From contig NZ_JAFIFK010000032.1 of assembly GCF_020832045.1 (NCBI RefSeq), positions 38,600 to 102,599 on the forward strand: a DNA stretch of 64,000 nt, written 5' to 3'. Numbering within the stretch: position 1 is the first letter of the stretch; each line of letters opens with the position of its first letter. The translations under genes and the position numbers were made by a program. The notes beneath the pieces were generated by a model, which was not told where the DNA came from, made no database searches, and saw only the letters and a list, made by a program, of their open reading frames with translations. Source of the DNA: Halomonas sp. GTDB lineage: Bacteria; Pseudomonadota; Gammaproteobacteria; Pseudomonadales; Halomonadaceae. Below are positions 17,378 through 26,163 of this stretch, in pieces.

Positions 17378-20300
17378 TGCGCCTGTCCGACATTGCCGTC
17401 CAGCGACCGGTACTGGCTACGGTACTCGCCTTGCTGATCGTCGCCTTCGGCCTGCTCTCGCTGGAACGGCTCTCACTACAGGAGTACCCCGCCATCGACC
17501 CGCCGGTGGTGAGTATCGATACCCGCTATCCCGGCGCGGCGGCCAACGTGGTCGAATCGCGCATCACCCAGGTATTGGAGGATCGCATCGCCGGTATCGA
17601 AGGTATCGAAGTCGTAACCTCCTCCAGCGAAGATGGTCGTTCGCGGATCAACATCGAATTCAATCTCGGCATGGACATCGACGCTGCCGCCAACGATGTG
17701 CGTGACCGCATCGGCGGTGCCCAGCGCAACCTGCCCGACGACGCCGACCCACCGGAAGTGCAGAAGGCCGACTCCAGCGAAGAAATCGTGGTGTGGCTGA
17801 GCCTCTCCGGCGAAGGCTACTCCATGCCGGAACTGACCGACTACGCCAACCGCTACCTCGTTGACCGTCTATCGGTACAGCCCGGCGTGGCTCGGGTACG
17901 CCTGGGCGGCGGGCGCGACTATGCGATGCGCGTGTGGCTCGACCGCAACGCCCTGGCCGCGCGCAACTTGACGGTGAGCGACGTGGAGAACGCCCTGCGC
18001 GCCGAGAACGTGGAGCTTCCCGCCGGCTCCATCGAATCCCGCGAGCGCCAATTCATCGTTCGTCTGCCGCGCAGTTTCGCCGTGGCGGAGGACTTCCAGC
18101 GGCTGGCCATCGACCAGGGAAGCGACGGTTATTTGATCCGACTGGGTGATGTCGCCCGAGTGGAAGTGGGTTCGGTGGACGACCGCTCCGTGTTCCGCGC
18201 CAACGGCGTACCGATGGTGGGACTGGGAATCATGATGCAGTCCACCGCCAACGTACTGGAGCTATCCCAAGGGGTTCAGGAGGAGATGGATCGGTTACAG
18301 GCCACCCTGCCCGAGGGCATGGAACTGAGCCTCAATTTTGACGCCTCGGTGTTCGTGGCCGGCGCCATCGAGCAGGTGGTGCTGACGCTGTTCATCGCCA
18401 TGGGGCTGGTGGTGGTGGTGATCTTCATGTTCCTTGGCAACGTGCGCACTACCCTGGTGCCGGCGGTGACGGTCCCCATTGCCATCATCGGCTCGTTCAT
18501 CGCGCTCGCCGCCATGGGGTTCTCGATCAATCTGCTCACCCTGCTGGCCTTGGTATTGGCCATCGGCCTGATCGTCGACGATGCCATCGTTGTGCTCGAG
18601 AACATCAACCGGCGCATGCACGACTACGGCGAAACGCCGCTAGTGGCGGCGTTTCGCGGAACTCGACAGATCGCCTTCGCCGTTATCGCCACCACTCTGG
18701 TGCTGATCGCGGTCTTCGTGCCGCTGAGCTTCCTGCAGGGTAACGTGGGCCGTCTGTTCTCCGAGTTCGCCTTGACCATGGCGGCGGCAGTGGCCATCTC
18801 CAGCCTGCTGGCACTCACTCTGACACCGATGATGGCCTCGAAGATTCTCAAGCCCAACATGGGAGACAGCTGGACGGCCCGCGGCGTGCAGTGGTTGCTC
18901 GAATTGTCGCAGCGTATCTATCGTATGCTGCTCGAGGTAGTGCTCAAGGCACGCCTGGCGGTGCTGGCCGTCTTTGCCGTGCTGATAGCGGCAACCCTCT
19001 GGATGGCGGAGCAGTTGCCCAATGAATACACCCCCCAGGAGGATCGGGGTAATTTCATCATCCTGGTCAACGGCCCCGAAGGCGCTACGTTCGACTACAT
19101 CATGGATTACATGGACGAGATCGAGCTGCGCCTGCAGCCGCTGCTGGACTCGGGCGAACTCGAGCGCGTGGTGATCCGCGCACCGCGGGGGTTCGGCAAT
19201 ATCGAGAACTACAACAGCGGCTTCGCCATCATCAACATGGCCGACTGGGGAAACCGCCGCAGCGCCTGGGAGATAATGGACGAGGTACGCGGAGTTCTGG
19301 CCGACCTTCCCGGGATACAGGCCAGCCCGGTAATGCGCCAGGGATTCGGCCAGCGCGTGCAGAAGCCGGTGCAGTTCGTGCTGGGCGGCGGAACCTACGA
19401 GCAGCTCGCCGAGTGGCGCGATCTGATGTTCGATCACATTCGTGAGCACAACCCGCGCCTGGCGGGCCTGGAGAGCGACTACCGCGAAACGCAGCCACAG
19501 CTGCGCGTCGACATCGACTACGAGCGGGCAGCGTCACTCGGAGTCACGGTGACCGAGATAGGCCGCACCCTGGAGGTGCTGCTGGGCGGGCGCAACGTGA
19601 CGCGCTACGTGGACGACGGTGAGGAGTACGACGTCATTCTCGAAGGCGACCGTGCCAGGCAGAACAGCCCCCGCGCCCTGGACAATATACAAGTACGCTC
19701 GGCGCGCTCGGGCGAGCTGATCCCCATGGCCAGCCTGGTGACACTGACCGACTTTGCCGGTGCCAGTACGCTGAACCGCTTCAACCGCATTCGCTCCATC
19801 ACCATCGAAGCCAATCTGGTGGATGGCTATCCGTTAGGTGAAGCACTGGAGTATCTGGAGCAGACGGCCAACGAAATTCTTCCGCCCGAGGCACAAACCA
19901 ACGTGGCCGGTCCTTCCCGCGACTATCGCGAGGCCAGCGGTGCCACCACCTTCCTGCTGGTGCTGGGTGCGCTGGTGGTATTCCTGGTGCTGGCAGCTCA
20001 GTTCGAGAGCTTCGTACACCCTTTCGTGATCATGCTCACCGTGCCCTTGGCCATGAGCGGCGCACTACTCGGCCTGTTGCTCACCGGCCAGTCGCTCAAC
20101 ATCTACAGCCAGGTGGGCCTCGTCATGCTGATCGGCCTGGCCGCCAAGAACGGTATTCTCATCGTGGAATTCGCCAATCAGCTGCGCGACCAGGGCCTGG
20201 ACTTCCGCGATGCTCTGCTCGAGGCCGCCGTGACGCGCCTGCGCCCGATCCTGATGACGGCGGTCACGACCATGGCCGGCGCCATTCCGCTGATTCTCTC

Positions 20301-20493
20301 CACCGGCGCCGGTGCCGAATCACGCATGGTGATCGGCACGGTAATCATGGCAGGCGTGGCCGCGGCCACCTTCTTCACACTCTTCGTGGTGCCGGTGGCC
20401 TACGATCTGCTGGCGCGCCATACCGGCTCCCCAGGCGACGTGAAGCGGCGCCTTGAAACCGAAATGGACGAGGGTCCCGTCGAGACTCGCTGA
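17377..20493 (+). CDS. RND multidrug efflux permease (AcrB/MexF-like)
   Basis: 1038 aa; AVQRPVLATVLALLIVAFGLLSLERL, GLIVDDAIVVLENI, C-terminal RLRPILMTAVTTMAGAIPLI. Confidence 0.95.
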   Translation: MRLSDIAVQRPVLATVLALLIVAFGLLSLERLSLQEYPAIDPPVVSIDTRYPGAAANVVESRITQVLEDRIAGIEGIEVVTSSSEDGRSRINIEFNLGMDIDAAANDVRDRIGGAQRNLPDDADPPEVQKADSSEEIVVWLSLSGEGYSMPELTDYANRYLVDRLSVQPGVARVRLGGGRDYAMRVWLDRNALAARNLTVSDVENALRAENVELPAGSIESRERQFIVRLPRSFAVAEDFQRLAIDQGSDGYLIRLGDVARVEVGSVDDRSVFRANGVPMVGLGIMMQSTANVLELSQGVQEEMDRLQATLPEGMELSLNFDASVFVAGAIEQVVLTLFIAMGLVVVVIFMFLGNVRTTLVPAVTVPIAIIGSFIALAAMGFSINLLTLLALVLAIGLIVDDAIVVLENINRRMHDYGETPLVAAFRGTRQIAFAVIATTLVLIAVFVPLSFLQGNVGRLFSEFALTMAAAVAISSLLALTLTPMMASKILKPNMGDSWTARGVQWLLELSQRIYRMLLEVVLKARLAVLAVFAVLIAATLWMAEQLPNEYTPQEDRGNFIILVNGPEGATFDYIMDYMDEIELRLQPLLDSGELERVVIRAPRGFGNIENYNSGFAIINMADWGNRRSAWEIMDEVRGVLADLPGIQASPVMRQGFGQRVQKPVQFVLGGGTYEQLAEWRDLMFDHIREHNPRLAGLESDYRETQPQLRVDIDYERAASLGVTVTEIGRTLEVLLGGRNVTRYVDDGEEYDVILEGDRARQNSPRALDNIQVRSARSGELIPMASLVTLTDFAGASTLNRFNRIRSITIEANLVDGYPLGEALEYLEQTANEILPPEAQTNVAGPSRDYREASGATTFLLVLGALVVFLVLAAQFESFVHPFVIMLTVPLAMSGALLGLLLTGQSLNIYSQVGLVMLIGLAAKNGILIVEFANQLRDQGLDFRDALLEAAVTRLRPILMTAVTTMAGAIPLILSTGAGAESRMVIGTVIMAGVAAATFFTLFVVPVAYDLLARHTGSPGDVKRRLETEMDEGPVETR

Positions 20494-20510
20494 GCTGCAC
20501 ATAAAAAGCA

Positions 20511-20536
20511 TGAGGGCCACCCTGGGGTGGCCCTCA
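20511..20536. terminator. Intrinsic terminator (TGAGGGCCACC..GGTGGCCCTCA)
   Basis: Perfect GC-rich hairpin between convergent genes. Confidence 0.75.
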
Positions 20537-20556
20537 TTATGTACAGGGAGACAGGC

Positions 20557-20982
20557 TCAGCAGTCGCCGAGTCGCTCACCCTCGATGGTAGTCTCCAGGC
20601 GCATCTGGCCCATCGGAGAATCGGTATCGATGTTCACGCTGCCTTCGACCCGCTCACCCAGAAAGTCCATGCGGCCGTCGATGTTGGCCTCGCCACCTTC
20701 GGCATGGCAGACCATGCGGTAGTCGACCCCGTCGGCAGAAACATTGTGCTCCAGCAGTTCACATCCTTCCTCGACTTCCAGGAACTGGAAATCGGCATCG
20801 TCGAGATCGCCCTGTACGATGCACTCCTGATGACTTTCCGTCTGGTCGGGAATCGGCACGTCGCCCTTGACGGAAGTGGTGCTGGTGAATTGCCACTGGC
20901 CCGGCACGATGTTGGGTGCATCCGACAGCGCTGTCAGCGGAAACATCAGCACGGCAGCGGCTAGCAAAGGGCGTAAGGACAT
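20557..20982 (-). CDS. DUF3617 family secreted protein
   Basis: Signal peptide, then PNIVPGQWQFTSTTSV...ECIVQGD. Confidence 0.75.
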   Translation of the reverse strand: MSLRPLLAAAVLMFPLTALSDAPNIVPGQWQFTSTTSVKGDVPIPDQTESHQECIVQGDLDDADFQFLEVEEGCELLEHNVSADGVDYRMVCHAEGGEANIDGRMDFLGERVEGSVNIDTDSPMGQMRLETTIEGERLGDC

Positions 20983-21100
20983 GAAACTCTCCGTTGTGGA
21001 ATGGCAAGGTTGAGGAAGCGAATCTTCCGGAAACATGTACGAGCCAGCTTAACCCAGCGGCGACAGGAAATGGAGGGAGCATAGTGACCAGGCTCCGTGA

Positions 21101-23017
21101 TCACATAGGGAGATAGCTGCGCCCTTCCAGCTTCAGGTCCTGCATCGCCTGAGGGCGGCCGAAGAGATACCCTTGGAACACCTTGCAGCCATGTTCGAGC
21201 AACCAGCGATGCTGGGCCTCGTTCTCGACACCCTCTGCGGTGATTTTCAGGCCGAGACTCTGCGCCAGGGTAATTGTCGTGTTCACGATTGCCGCATCGA
21301 CGGGATCCTCGAGCACTCCGTGGATAAACGACTTGTCTATCTTCAGCCCATGCAAGGGCAACCTCTTGAGATAATTGAGCGAAGAGAAGCCCGTACCGAA
21401 ATCGTCCAGGGCAAAACGAATACCGACCTTGCTGAGACGCAACATGATGTCACGCACTCGCTGCGGGTCTTCCATCAGCAGGCTTTCGGTGACTTCCAGA
21501 ATCAAACGCGCCGGGTTGGCGCCGGTCATCTCCAGAGTGTGCTGCACTCGTGCAATGAAATCCGTTTGATGAAACTGAACCGAGCTGACGTTGACCGCAA
21601 TGGATAGCCACTCCTTGTCACACTCCTCGGACCAAACCGCCAACTGTTGGCAAGCCGTTTCGAGTACCCAATAGCCGATGGGCAGGATCAAGCGGTTCTT
21701 CTCCGCCAAGGGTATGAAAAGTGCAGGCGGTACCAGGCCGCGCCCGGGATGGTTCCAACGGATCAAGGCCTCGACGCCGGTAACCCTTGAGTGATCGTCC
21801 ACTTGCACCTGATAGTGAAGGCACAGCTCGTTGCGCGCCAGCGCCTGGTGCAGATCGGATTCGAGAAAGACTCGTTCCATCACGTCGGCTTGCATCTCGG
21901 CATTGAAGAAGCGCAGCGTGTTTCCCCCAGCCGCCTTGGCCTGTTGCAGGGCAATGTCCGCCTGACGCATGGCGGTATCGACGTTGGCTGTGCCATCGGC
22001 GAAAAGCGCGATGCCGATGCTGGCCGTGACGGGTAGTGTCATCAGCCGATCGTCCTCGGCCTGTGCACTCATTATCTGTCCCAGCAGCTTCTCGCCCACT
22101 CGCTCGGTGGCATGGGCCGCCTGCTCCACATCCAATCCCAGGTCGTGTATGAGCAATACGAATTCATCGGCCCCCAGCCGCGCCAGGGTATCACTCTCTC
22201 GCACGACATCTTCGAGGCGCTGAGCCACCCTTTGCAGCAACCTGTCGCCGCTGTAGAGCCCCTGTGTCTCGTTGATGACCTTGAAGTCATCGAGGTCAAT
22301 GAACAGCAACGCAGCGTAGCGCTCGCTACGCCGAGTCCCCTTGACGACCATTTCGAGACGATCCAGCAACAAACGGCGGTTGGGCAGCCCGGTCAACGGA
22401 TCGTAGAACGTAAGGCGATACTTGCTTTCCTGGATATCACGATACTCGGTCACATCGGTGGCAATCCCGCACAGTGCACGCACCGAGCCATCGCCTGCAT
22501 ATAAAGGAAGCTTGATCGACAGATAGGTGTTGATGGCATCGCCTTCACCGAAAAGATGCCCCTCCTCCGCCACGACCTTTTCACCCTGCTCCAGTACGCG
22601 GCGATCATTGAAGCGAAGATCCGTTGCCATGTTGGAGTCAAAGAAGTCGCTATCGGTTTTGCCAAGAATCGAGTCGGTCGGCAAGCCGATGACCTCGGCC
22701 GCCTTGCGGTTGACATATTGGTAACGAAAATCGGTAGACTTGACGAAAATGCAGGCGTCGACGCTATCGAGAATGGTAGCCAGCTCTTCCCGACTGGCAC
22801 GCAAACGATGGGTTTCATTTGTCAGCCGGCGGCGGTAAGCCAAGCCGACCATCACCAGTACGAGAGCGAGTACTACAGCCAAGGCAACACCACCCCAGCC
22901 GGGAACCGGAGGCATCGTGCCGTTCGCGGCAGCAGCAAAAGTGGTCGAAGGCAAGGCAGTCGCCAAACCGGCAATAGCTGCAAGGCACACGATGGCTAGC
23001 CAGTTAGAGTTTGGCAT
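21101..23017 (-). CDS. PAS-GGDEF-EAL c-di-GMP turnover protein
   Basis: DPLTGLPNRRLLLDRLE; degenerate GGDEF signature LGADEF; EALIRWNHP; EVTESLLMED; DDFGTGFSSLNYLKRLP. Confidence 0.93.
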   Translation of the reverse strand: MPNSNWLAIVCLAAIAGLATALPSTTFAAAANGTMPPVPGWGGVALAVVLALVLVMVGLAYRRRLTNETHRLRASREELATILDSVDACIFVKSTDFRYQYVNRKAAEVIGLPTDSILGKTDSDFFDSNMATDLRFNDRRVLEQGEKVVAEEGHLFGEGDAINTYLSIKLPLYAGDGSVRALCGIATDVTEYRDIQESKYRLTFYDPLTGLPNRRLLLDRLEMVVKGTRRSERYAALLFIDLDDFKVINETQGLYSGDRLLQRVAQRLEDVVRESDTLARLGADEFVLLIHDLGLDVEQAAHATERVGEKLLGQIMSAQAEDDRLMTLPVTASIGIALFADGTANVDTAMRQADIALQQAKAAGGNTLRFFNAEMQADVMERVFLESDLHQALARNELCLHYQVQVDDHSRVTGVEALIRWNHPGRGLVPPALFIPLAEKNRLILPIGYWVLETACQQLAVWSEECDKEWLSIAVNVSSVQFHQTDFIARVQHTLEMTGANPARLILEVTESLLMEDPQRVRDIMLRLSKVGIRFALDDFGTGFSSLNYLKRLPLHGLKIDKSFIHGVLEDPVDAAIVNTTITLAQSLGLKITAEGVENEAQHRWLLEHGCKVFQGYLFGRPQAMQDLKLEGRSYLPM

Positions 23018-23109
23018 GCCGTCACCTATTGGAAGGATACGTCAAGTTATAGCAGATAAACCTAAAGTTTCCGAAAAATACATACTTAAACGTAAGCGCA
23101 GGCACAATG

Positions 23110-23240
23110 AAAGAGCCCGGCCTTGCGGCCGGGCTGATCTTTGCTTCCATGCAACTCTCACGACCATCCTGGTCGAGCTTCCTTGGATCTTGCATCATCC
23201 TGATGCGGCCATCCCTGACGAGAGCCTCCTGCTCATGGGA
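23110..23240 (-). ncRNA. CsrB/RsmZ-type sRNA, copy A
   Basis: Minus strand has ~6 GGA motifs (CAGGAGG, CAGGGATG, CAGGATG x2, AAGGAAG, TGGAAG), several in hairpin loops (CGACC-AGGAT-GGTCG, GCATC-AGGAT-GATGC), ending in the GCCCGGCC..GGCCGGGC hairpin. Confidence 0.72.
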
Positions 23241-23291
23241 TCAGCATGGCAGCTTTGTAAGAAAACGCAGTTAACCTGGGATATGCCCTGT

Positions 23292-23309
23292 TGTAGGAAA
23301 TTGCCGACA
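23292..23309 (-). promoter_or_regulatory. GacA/UvrY-type upstream activating sequence (TGTAGGAAATTGCCGACA on +)
   Basis: 18-bp imperfect palindrome resembling TGTAAG-N6-CTTACA, upstream of copy A and conserved with copy B. Confidence 0.6.
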
Positions 23310-23462
23310 AAGCTTGTAGTGTTTTCACTTACTGTAAACGGCTTACCATTTCCCCTTCTCTGCCTAACCCGCTGAAACAATTATTCTTACTCAGCCGCTT
23401 GAAGCATATGCCAACCTTGCTCGAGAAGATGACACGTTTCATCCACTCAGCAGCCAGATGAA

Positions 23463-23600
23463 AAAAAGAAAGCCCGGCCTTTCGGCCGGGCTGAATCTTC
23501 GCTTCCCTACATCCTCCTCGAGCGTCCGTTGCTCAAGCATCCCTGGATCTGAGTCATCCTGACTCGTTCTTCCCTGATGAGCCTCCCTGGCTCATGTGCA
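23463..23600 (-). ncRNA. CsrB/RsmZ-type sRNA, copy B
   Basis: Minus strand has ~8 GGA motifs (AGGGAGG, CAGGGAAG, CAGGATG, CAGGGATG, ACGGACG, GAGGAGGATG, TAGGGAAG); ATGAGCC-AGGGAGG-CTCAT and GAGT-CAGGATG-ACTC hairpins; terminator AGCCCGGCCGAAAGGCCGGGCTTTCTTTTTTT. Confidence 0.78.
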
Positions 23601-23650
23601 TAGTCTGGCAGCCATGGACCCTTGCATATCTAACCTGGGATATGAGTCGA

Positions 23651-23668
23651 TGTAAGAGATAACCGACA
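23651..23668 (-). promoter_or_regulatory. GacA/UvrY-type UAS (TGTAAGAGATAACCGACA on +)
   Basis: 18-bp element with perfect TGTAAG half-site upstream of copy B. Confidence 0.62.
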
Positions 23669-23813
23669 AGGCTGCTTGGATATAGGAGCGTTGTTGCCTG
23701 AATACAAAAAAGCCGGCTCATTGCCCGGGTTTCCTACGTGACTGCTCGCCAAGCCTCCGCAACTGGGACACTCCTGCCTAGTTGCTCTTGCTCACCAACT
23801 GGGATAGCTGTCG

Positions 23814-24242
23814 CTATCGAAGGGCATTTGCCAGCCGCATTAGCATGGTTACAACAATCTCAGGAGCAAGCGGCGCTGCGGCATCGACAAGGCGCTTTTC
23901 GACATCGGCGACGATTGCAGAGGCTGCCCCCAGGGCCCGATCGCCCGCGGGCGTCAATTCGGTCTTCTGAACGCGCCTGTGCTCCGGATGAGGAGTACGT
24001 TTGATGAAGCCCGCCTTCTCGAGCGTGACGAGAATCGCCTGCATTGTCTGCGGCGTGATGAAGGCTTGGCGCGCCAGTGCAGCGTTTGATGCTCCTGGTT
24101 CGACCTTCAAGTAAGCAAGCACCGCATATTGAGGCGTGGTCAGACCGATCTGACGCAATTCAGCATCCATGCGCGCCCGAAGCGCCTGTTGGGCCTGCTT
24201 CAACGCGAAACCGATCGTCGCATAGGGGTCGTCCATCAGCAA
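23814..24242 (-). CDS. MarR-family regulator
   Basis: LTTPQYAVLAYLKVEPGASNAALARQAFITPQTMQAILVTLEKAGFIKRTPHPEHRR. Confidence 0.9.
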   Translation of the reverse strand: MLMDDPYATIGFALKQAQQALRARMDAELRQIGLTTPQYAVLAYLKVEPGASNAALARQAFITPQTMQAILVTLEKAGFIKRTPHPEHRRVQKTELTPAGDRALGAASAIVADVEKRLVDAAAPLAPEIVVTMLMRLANALR

Positions 24243-24323
24243 ACTCGTGTTGACATATCAGGGCCCTTATATAATATAAGCGTCCTGATACTATCAAATC
24301 CGACAACACAAGGAAACCCCGTC

Positions 24324-24695
24324 ATGCCGCATCTGATCGGACCAGATTTCATTGGCATTCAAGTCAAGGACATTGAAGCAGCCCGCGTCTTTTACACTGA
24401 CGTCGTCGGGCTTCGCCCCGCGCCCATGAGCCCGCCGGGAGCCGTCGTGTTCGATACCAAGCCGGTGCCGTTTGCTGTCCGCACGCCTGTCATCGACCTG
24501 GAGGCGACCGATAAGCTGGGCTGGGGCATTGCCATCTGGTTCGGCTGTGATGACGCTGATGCACTGCACGACCATCTCATTGGTCAAGGCGTCGAAGTCG
24601 AGTTTGCTCCGAAGGGCGGGCCGTTCGGCCGCTATTTCGCGTTCCGCGATCCGTTCGGCTACTCCATCACGGCCCACACGGTCGTGAAGTCCTGA
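24324..24695 (+). CDS. VOC/glyoxalase-family protein
   Basis: FIGIQVKDIEAARVFYTDVVGLRP...YFAFRDPFGYSITAH; divergent from marR. Confidence 0.88.
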   Translation: MPHLIGPDFIGIQVKDIEAARVFYTDVVGLRPAPMSPPGAVVFDTKPVPFAVRTPVIDLEATDKLGWGIAIWFGCDDADALHDHLIGQGVEVEFAPKGGPFGRYFAFRDPFGYSITAHTVVKS

Positions 24696-24718
24696 TTCAG
24701 CGACCAAGGAAACGGTAC

Positions 24719-25180
24719 ATGGAGAACCACATGGCGTTGGTGCCCCCGGCGCTTCATCACGGGGCGGTGATCGGGAGTGCGGGCGAAGGACGGTTCTCGA
24801 CCGCCACCCGCGCTGACTTCGCCGAATCCGCAGCCGTAGTACTCTCGACTGAAAGTCACGCGGAACGCACCTACGAGTTGGCGGGCGACTAAAGCTACAG
24901 TTTGGCCGATCTTGCCGACGCAATCGCCGCGGCCGCCGGTAAGCCCATCGCGTATGAGGATATGCCCGGCGCTATCTTCAAGAATGCGCTTATCGGTATG
25001 GGTGTCCCCGAGAGCGTGGCCGAACTTATCGCGGATGCCGACGTTGCGGCTTCCAAGGGAGCATTAGAAGACAATAGCCGCCAACTCAGCGCACTGATCG
25101 GCCGCCCGACGGCTGACTATCGACAGGTGGTTGAACAGACGATCCGAGGCCTCACGCAGCTTCACACAACCGGCATTTGA
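24719..25180 (+). pseudogene. NmrA/QorB-like NAD(P)-binding protein remnant: N-terminus missing and in-frame TAA
   Basis: MENHMALVPPALHHGAVIGSAGEGRFSTATRADFAE...ELAGD*SYSLADLADAIAAAAGKPI; same frame continues past the TAA at about 24890. Confidence 0.7.
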
Positions 25181-25379
25181 GGGATTGGATCATGACGTTC
25201 TGGTCTTTAAACGGAATTCGAGGCTCGCCGAGGCTGACATCCCACATTGACGACTCTTCGCTGCTCCGAGTGGAACCGCGATAGCAAGCCCCGCGCGCCA
25301 GCCGGGGGGCTATTGGCCGCATTATAGTGGGATGACGGATAACGCAAAAAACCAGCCGTAAGCGACTGGTTTCTCGGAA

Positions 25380-25406
25380 TCTGTGGCGGAGAGGGAGGGA
25401 TTCGAA
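25380..25406. repeat. attL, 27-bp direct repeat tctgtggcggagagggagggattcgaa
   Basis: Identical to 62735-62761 (3' end of tRNA-Ser). Confidence 0.92.
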
Positions 25407-25579
25407 ACCACCATCTCGGGTCTTTTTCACAATAAGCTATTGATTTTATTGATTCGACAGGAAGCCATTAGGCCCTATTTTGTTCCCATTACGTTCCCAG
25501 CCGCAATAGAGGGGATGGCATAACGCGTGCGCATGCGTGACATACGCGAGGGGTACTCTAAAATCCCTGGGGGGCTGGG

Positions 25580-25866
25580 AAAAAGGTAACAAAGGTAACG
25601 GGAAGCCGAAAAGTGTCGCAAGCCAATGAATTATAAAGCGTTCAAACGGGTGTCCAAAAGGTAACAAAAAGGTGATGGAAAGGTAATGCGTTACCTTTTT
25701 GAAGAGTGATTTCTCTATTTTCTAGAATCCTTTATAAACAGCAACTTATGGCGGCATTACCTTTTGCAGTACCTTTTGTTACCTTTTAAAGGTAACGCCT
25801 GACTCATTTATAATCAGTTACTTACAAGAGAAAAAAGGCTGAATTACCTCCGTTACCTTTTTCCCA
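25580..25866. repeat. Cluster of ~11 AAAGGTAAC/GTTACCTTT motifs, some as back-to-back palindromes
   Basis: Direct reading, e.g. AAAAAGGTAACAAAGGTAACG, AAAGGTAATGCGTTACCTTTTT, TTACCTTTTAAAGGTAACG, CGTTACCTTTTTCC. Confidence 0.8.
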
Positions 25867-26114
25867 GCACCCCCACCTTCTGAGAACCGCTCTCGCCCGC
25901 CTACTGCCTCTCCCAGAACGTCGGTTCGCACAAAATCGCAAGGAAACACATACGCTTACGCCCCCTACAGCTCCCTTGCCTCTGGCCTCGACTGCCCTGA
26001 GCTGCACGCACGAAAAAACAGCCAGGAAGAAAGCGCGCAGGCGGGGGGGAGGCGGCGCGGCGCTGGTGCTGATGTGGTTAGGTCTGGTGGCCGGCTGGGT
26101 CGGTAGCGCAGGCA

Positions 26115-26141
26115 GAAAAAAGCCGCCCACGTTGGGCGGCT
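26115..26141 (-). terminator. Terminator downstream of the Dam-like gene
   Basis: AGCCGCCCAACGTGGGCGGCTTTTTT on the minus strand. Confidence 0.8.
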
Positions 26142-26163
26142 GGTGAATCCGGCGAGTGAACCT

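Noticed and set aside
23110-23700. CRISPR-like or REP-type repeat interpretation of the repeated hairpins
   Set aside because: No regular repeat-spacer spacing; the minus-strand GGA loops, UAS and single terminators fit Csr-type sRNAs better.
26041-26105. G-rich run in the attL-proximal region as a regulatory element or G-quadruplex
   Set aside because: Only loosely spaced G-runs; no supporting context.
25446-26130. Short minus-strand ORFs (73 and 102 aa) near attL
   Set aside because: Overlap the iteron array and low-complexity sequence; no recognisable protein features.
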